Below are positions 60,734 through 64,000 of a stretch of DNA of 64,000 nucleotides, piece by piece. The stretch is from Vibrio splendidus. GTDB taxonomy: Bacteria; Pseudomonadota; Gammaproteobacteria; Enterobacterales; Vibrionaceae. The position numbers were made by a program, and so were the translations under genes. Where the stretch lies: NCBI RefSeq assembly GCF_002873455.1, contig NZ_MCUN01000022.1, positions 62,001 to 126,000 on the forward strand, read 5' to 3'. Numbering within the stretch: the stretch's first letter is position 1; each line of letters begins with the position of its first letter. Below the pieces are notes generated by a model. That model was given only the letters and a program-made list of their open reading frames with translations. It was not told the origin of the DNA and did no database searches.

Positions 60734-63181
60734 TTAATGAAAATAAACCAACATCTCGACATCATCACCTTGTTGTTCTGCACCGAGTAAGAAGTGTAAA
60801 TAGCCTTCCTTTGTTACAGGGATTTGTAGGTACTCATTGCTACCACGGTAATCAGAGACATAGTCATGCTGTCCTGCCGTTGGCCAATATGAGTGACTGG
60901 CAAACAGATCAACGTTACCTCGATTTTGGTGCTCGGTATTCTTATCATTTAACCACACTCTTACCTCCTGCACGCCCTGTGGGACATAAACCGCGGCATA
61001 ACGTCGCTGATTCACAGTCAGGGTTTGAACCTGACCCGATTCGAAGATCACTGGTGTTAAATCATCTTGTTCTTGTGTAGGTGGTGTTGGCGTTTCTGTT
61101 TCTAGCGAAGCCAACAGTGTCACATCCTTGAAATCGGTACGCCCCGCAATACTCATGTAGTAGCGACCCGGTTTGATATAACCTGATGTCTCTGGCTCAA
61201 ACGTGACAAGCTCATTATTGCCGTTACCATATTGACTAAATTCAAAGTCATAGTAATGCGCTTCCTTGTTGTAGCTCATGTAAAGATCAGCATCACCTTG
61301 GCTTTGGCCTGAAGCATGACCTTCAATCGAAACCTCAAAATGCGTGGTGTTCTCTGGTACATCGACGTAGAACAACTGCTCACTGTACGCCTCGCCGTTC
61401 AACACTACACCTTGGTTTGCTGCAAGCACTATGGCTTGGTCTGTTGGATTTGTAGGGTCAGTCGGTTCTGTGGGATCAGTCGGCTCTGTTGGTTCACTTG
61501 AAACGGTGTCTAGCCAACGCTCAAACTCACCATTGTATTGTTGCCCAAGCACTTTCACTTGTTGCGCCCATTCTGAAAATTTGCCAGCACGAGACAGTGC
61601 CAACAAGCTCTGTACTTCTTGAGGATGTTCTTCCATCATAAAGCGCACTGCCAAGTAACCCCATCGGTAAATACGATTAGAATCGTGCGAGTAAGTGGTC
61701 GCAAGCACATCCGACAAACTCATCTTCCCGCTGCTAATCAAACCAACAGCGGCATCGTAACCTTGCTGGTAATGCATGAACTCAGCAAAACCTTCTAGCC
61801 ACCACACGACATAGCCATGAGCCAAATTATCACTAAAGGAACCATACTGGTTAAAACGAGCATCGAGATAATGGGTGTATTCATGCTCTAAATTAAGAAT
61901 CGAAAGGTCATCGCCGTTAGCATAACGATAAGCTACAAAACGTGCCACGTTACCCACTTCTGCAGGGTTTCCTTCTAAATACTGACCGCCGTTGTCGGTG
62001 GTGTTTCCAAACAAAAATGCAGAGTAATCGGTGTAGCTACCTTTGCTGCCAAATACCGCCACTTCAACGTGGTTGTTGTTATCGTCAGCGACGGGTTGTT
62101 GCCCAGTATTCGCCACTTGATGAAACTCTGCCTCTTTCGCTGCCAACACATCACACGCTTCAATAGCTTGTGACACACTCAAGTCTTGAGAGCGAATAAT
62201 GGCAGGCCCTTGGCATTCATGACGATTAGGAAGAATACGCATGGCTACATCACGTTTTGCTTCCTCAATATCTAATCCGTTCAAGCCTTCAGGAGCATAA
62301 TGGCCCATCATTTCAACAGCGGCCAACCAAAGTTTGTCATGCTCACTGCCAAGCGGATTTTGTGCCATCACTTGCTGCATAACTCGTAACGCTTTATCTT
62401 TAGTTTCTTTGTTTGGGCTTGCAAGCAAGCGACCGGTTTCACGGACTGCGTTATAAACAAGAAAACCTGCATCAGTATCCAATGCCCAAGAGTTATCACG
62501 AGCGAACGCTGCAAGCGTATCGATATGCTGAGTATGACTCGCCATATAATCGTAAAAGTTATCTCTAGCTGCGTGACCAGCCATTGCTCGAAACAGATTA
62601 TTTAACCCGTCGACCCATTGTGAGTCTTGCGCGGTCTCTCTATTGAAGTGGGTCAGTGCCGCAAGTTGAGCGTCCATCGTCAATGGTAATTGCTTAACGT
62701 TATCGACCATCAGCGTCAAACTTTTCATCGCTCCAACTTGTTCACGACCTTGGTTTAGTGCATTTGCATTCGCAAGAAAAGCATTGACCGATTGAGCAAA
62801 CCGCTGGCTCAACGCCTCAGAAAAATTGTCTGCTTGCGCATTATAGCGAACGTAATAAGCCGCACGAACAAACTCACCAAGGTTTTCGAGCTTACGAGCT
62901 TGTTCCGATTCACCTCGATAATGGGTAATTTCTGAGTTCAGCGCGACCTGAATACGGCTTAGGTTAGCTTCACTGTAGATATTATTTAATGAATTTTCCG
63001 AAGCTGAGAACCAAGAGCTATAACAGCTGTTGTCCGCTGCAGAAACAGACAAAACAAGCTCAGAAGCTAGCTGAAGATCCGAAACATCACACTGACTTTC
63101 AGCAAAAGAGAAACTGGAAACAGTGGCAAGCATGCAAGCGATCGCCAAACGATGGCGTGGGAATAAACGGGGATGAGACAT
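60734..63181 (-). CDS. secreted microbial collagenase (M9 family) with two PPC domains
   Basis: An 815-residue secreted metalloprotease. The start is MSHPRLFPRHRLAIACMLATVSSFSFAES, a signal peptide cut near SFSFA-ES. An activator-like helical domain (to about residue 370) leads to the peptidase domain with the zinc motif HEYTH (about 433-437) and the third ligand glutamate in WWLEGFAEF. After the catalytic part comes an EPTDPT linker and two pre-peptidase C-terminal (PPC) domains (about 595-705 and 715-815). This is the layout of vibrio collagenases such as those of V. alginolyticus and V. mimicus. The upstream 33 codons of the frame are not used; GAGTG precedes the chosen ATG. Confidence 0.92.
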   Translation of the reverse strand: MSHPRLFPRHRLAIACMLATVSSFSFAESQCDVSDLQLASELVLSVSAADNSCYSSWFSASENSLNNIYSEANLSRIQVALNSEITHYRGESEQARKLENLGEFVRAAYYVRYNAQADNFSEALSQRFAQSVNAFLANANALNQGREQVGAMKSLTLMVDNVKQLPLTMDAQLAALTHFNRETAQDSQWVDGLNNLFRAMAGHAARDNFYDYMASHTQHIDTLAAFARDNSWALDTDAGFLVYNAVRETGRLLASPNKETKDKALRVMQQVMAQNPLGSEHDKLWLAAVEMMGHYAPEGLNGLDIEEAKRDVAMRILPNRHECQGPAIIRSQDLSVSQAIEACDVLAAKEAEFHQVANTGQQPVADDNNNHVEVAVFGSKGSYTDYSAFLFGNTTDNGGQYLEGNPAEVGNVARFVAYRYANGDDLSILNLEHEYTHYLDARFNQYGSFSDNLAHGYVVWWLEGFAEFMHYQQGYDAAVGLISSGKMSLSDVLATTYSHDSNRIYRWGYLAVRFMMEEHPQEVQSLLALSRAGKFSEWAQQVKVLGQQYNGEFERWLDTVSSEPTEPTDPTEPTDPTNPTDQAIVLAANQGVVLNGEAYSEQLFYVDVPENTTHFEVSIEGHASGQSQGDADLYMSYNKEAHYYDFEFSQYGNGNNELVTFEPETSGYIKPGRYYMSIAGRTDFKDVTLLASLETETPTPPTQEQDDLTPVIFESGQVQTLTVNQRRYAAVYVPQGVQEVRVWLNDKNTEHQNRGNVDLFASHSYWPTAGQHDYVSDYRGSNEYLQIPVTKEGYLHFLLGAEQQGDDVEMLVYFH
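61441..61502. repeat. Thr-Pro-Glu/Asp linker repeat in the collagenase
   Basis: Repeating triplets encode a linker of (E/D/N)PT units between the catalytic and PPC parts. The DNA repeats with a 9- or 18-base period and is prone to length change. Confidence 0.75.
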
Positions 63182-63626
63182 ACAACACTCATTAGTTAAA
63201 TATATATTTGGGGTCGCCGTTATATTCCTTACAACCAACAAGGTGAATTCATGTGCATATGATTTATGAGATTGGTTCAAAAAATAGATATTTTACGTTA
63301 TTTTATAAATTCAAAAGTTTATGCTCGACTTAACTCCACTTAAGGTGGGAATGGGAACAGATAACACAAGGTGTTGATAGTAATGTATTTTATTCTTACG
63401 TAATTTAATCAAGATACGACAGGCCTATGTTGTTAAGGGACCGTGCAAGTAGTAGAATCCAGCCATGTTATGCAACTTATCCCTCACAAAATAGGCACAA
63501 ATAAAGTTACGGCTGACTTGCTTCAAGTAACATTATTCTAAAAAACACTAAAAGTTTTGTGTCCTGTAGACAGTGCAGATCGAATAAAAATAACTATATA
63601 AACCTAGGCTAGGTTCGGTTAATCAA

Positions 63627-64000
63627 ATGAAAATAACGTCGTCTTTAGGCTCACTCTTAATTAGTAGTCTGTCTATCGAAATAAAACAGCGAGCGCTGAT
63701 AGAGCTCGTCATCAGTACCTATCAGCCGCAAGAGCGAACTGCTCTTTTTCAAAACGTGACTGAATATCGCAGAAGCCAATTAGAATTGCTCTTCCCTGAT
63801 CATCAAAAAAAAAGCTATTCGGTGCTGTTTGAGTTAATGGATTATCGCGGTCTAATTCAGCGTTATCCAAGTACGCTATCAGAAGAGATTGTGCGTCTTG
63901 AAGAAGCCGTGGGACAGTGTTGCATGCATTGGTTAGATTTTTGGTGCGAGTGTGAAATTGCCGCCATCAAAGCAAAATCACCATTAAACACCAAGTCCCC
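63627..64000 (+). CDS. uncharacterised protein, cut off by the window end
   Basis: An ATG opens a frame that stays open to the last base, giving at least 124 residues: MKITSSLGSLLISSLSIEIK at the start, then a helix-rich sequence with YRRSQLELLFPDHQ, MDYRGLIQRYPSTLSEEIVRL and GQCCMHWLDFWCECE. It has no signal peptide or membrane segment. I do not recognise the family. The roughly 445 bases between it and the collagenase are AT-rich and hold the promoters of both; no gene or clear operator is seen there. Confidence 0.6.
   Translation, partial: MKITSSLGSLLISSLSIEIKQRALIELVISTYQPQERTALFQNVTEYRRSQLELLFPDHQKKSYSVLFELMDYRGLIQRYPSTLSEEIVRLEEAVGQCCMHWLDFWCECEIAAIKAKSPLNTKS

Noticed and set aside
1..64000. 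Mobile elements, CRISPR arrays, tRNA or rRNA genes
   Set aside because: No transposase, integrase, spaced-repeat array or RNA gene sequence was recognised in the window; the repeats seen are short tandem ones.

Overview
The window looks like a stretch of a marine Vibrio genome, most likely the second chromosome of a member of the Splendidus clade. The evidence is a block in the order hutZ-hutX-hutW / tonB-exbB-exbD-hutBCD, the same heme-uptake neighbourhood that sits on V. cholerae chromosome II, together with pyrC, nadE, a vibrio-type collagenase and a 532-residue isocitrate lyase. Species assignment is inference. I saw no tRNA, rRNA, CRISPR array, transposase or integrase.

Layout. 0-12.4 kb: mixed housekeeping and accessory genes (CBM48-like protein, GFA-family protein, two membrane proteins, a dCache chemoreceptor, a cytoplasmic alpha-amylase behind a MalT-like box, a LysR/pirin/isochorismatase trio, a small parvulin, CheV). 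12.4-21 kb: heme/iron uptake and heme use, divergently arranged around a Fur-like site, with a degenerate cobalamin-adenosyltransferase-like gene at its edge. 21-34 kb: TetR regulator, small conserved proteins, a 20-residue-repeat protein, NAD synthesis genes (NadD-like and NadE), a MOSC/flavin/2Fe-2S fusion reductase, a Pmp3-type 52-residue membrane protein, pyrC with a PurR operator and an SD-sequestering leader hairpin, a diguanylate cyclase and an M14 peptidase. 34-59 kb: a carbon/sulfur module. 59-64 kb: an ADP-ribosyltransferase-fold-like protein, a cystatin-like lipoprotein, a secreted collagenase and a truncated unknown gene.

The 34-59 kb module reads as a complete route for growth on taurine. 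A TRAP transporter (DctP/Q/M type) would import taurine; TauX/TauY would oxidise it to sulfoacetaldehyde; Xsc would split this to sulfite and acetyl phosphate; Pta would make acetyl-CoA; TauE would export sulfite; and isocitrate lyase plus malate synthase G, encoded a few kb away, would feed the C2 units into biosynthesis. An IclR-type regulator and an aldehyde dehydrogenase lie beside pta.

The main oddities in that module are a CobS/CobT (AAA+ plus VWA) pair with no CobN, transcribed divergently from xsc; a stand-alone protein resembling only the non-catalytic insert domain of malate synthase G; a secreted double-Cache protein with no output domain at the end of the TRAP operon; an FRG-domain gene interrupting the gene order; and a short shared motif in the xsc/cobS and pta/iclR promoter regions. 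Several gene ends carry short degenerate tandem repeats (8, 16, 17 and 18 bp), two of which include the stop codon of the gene.
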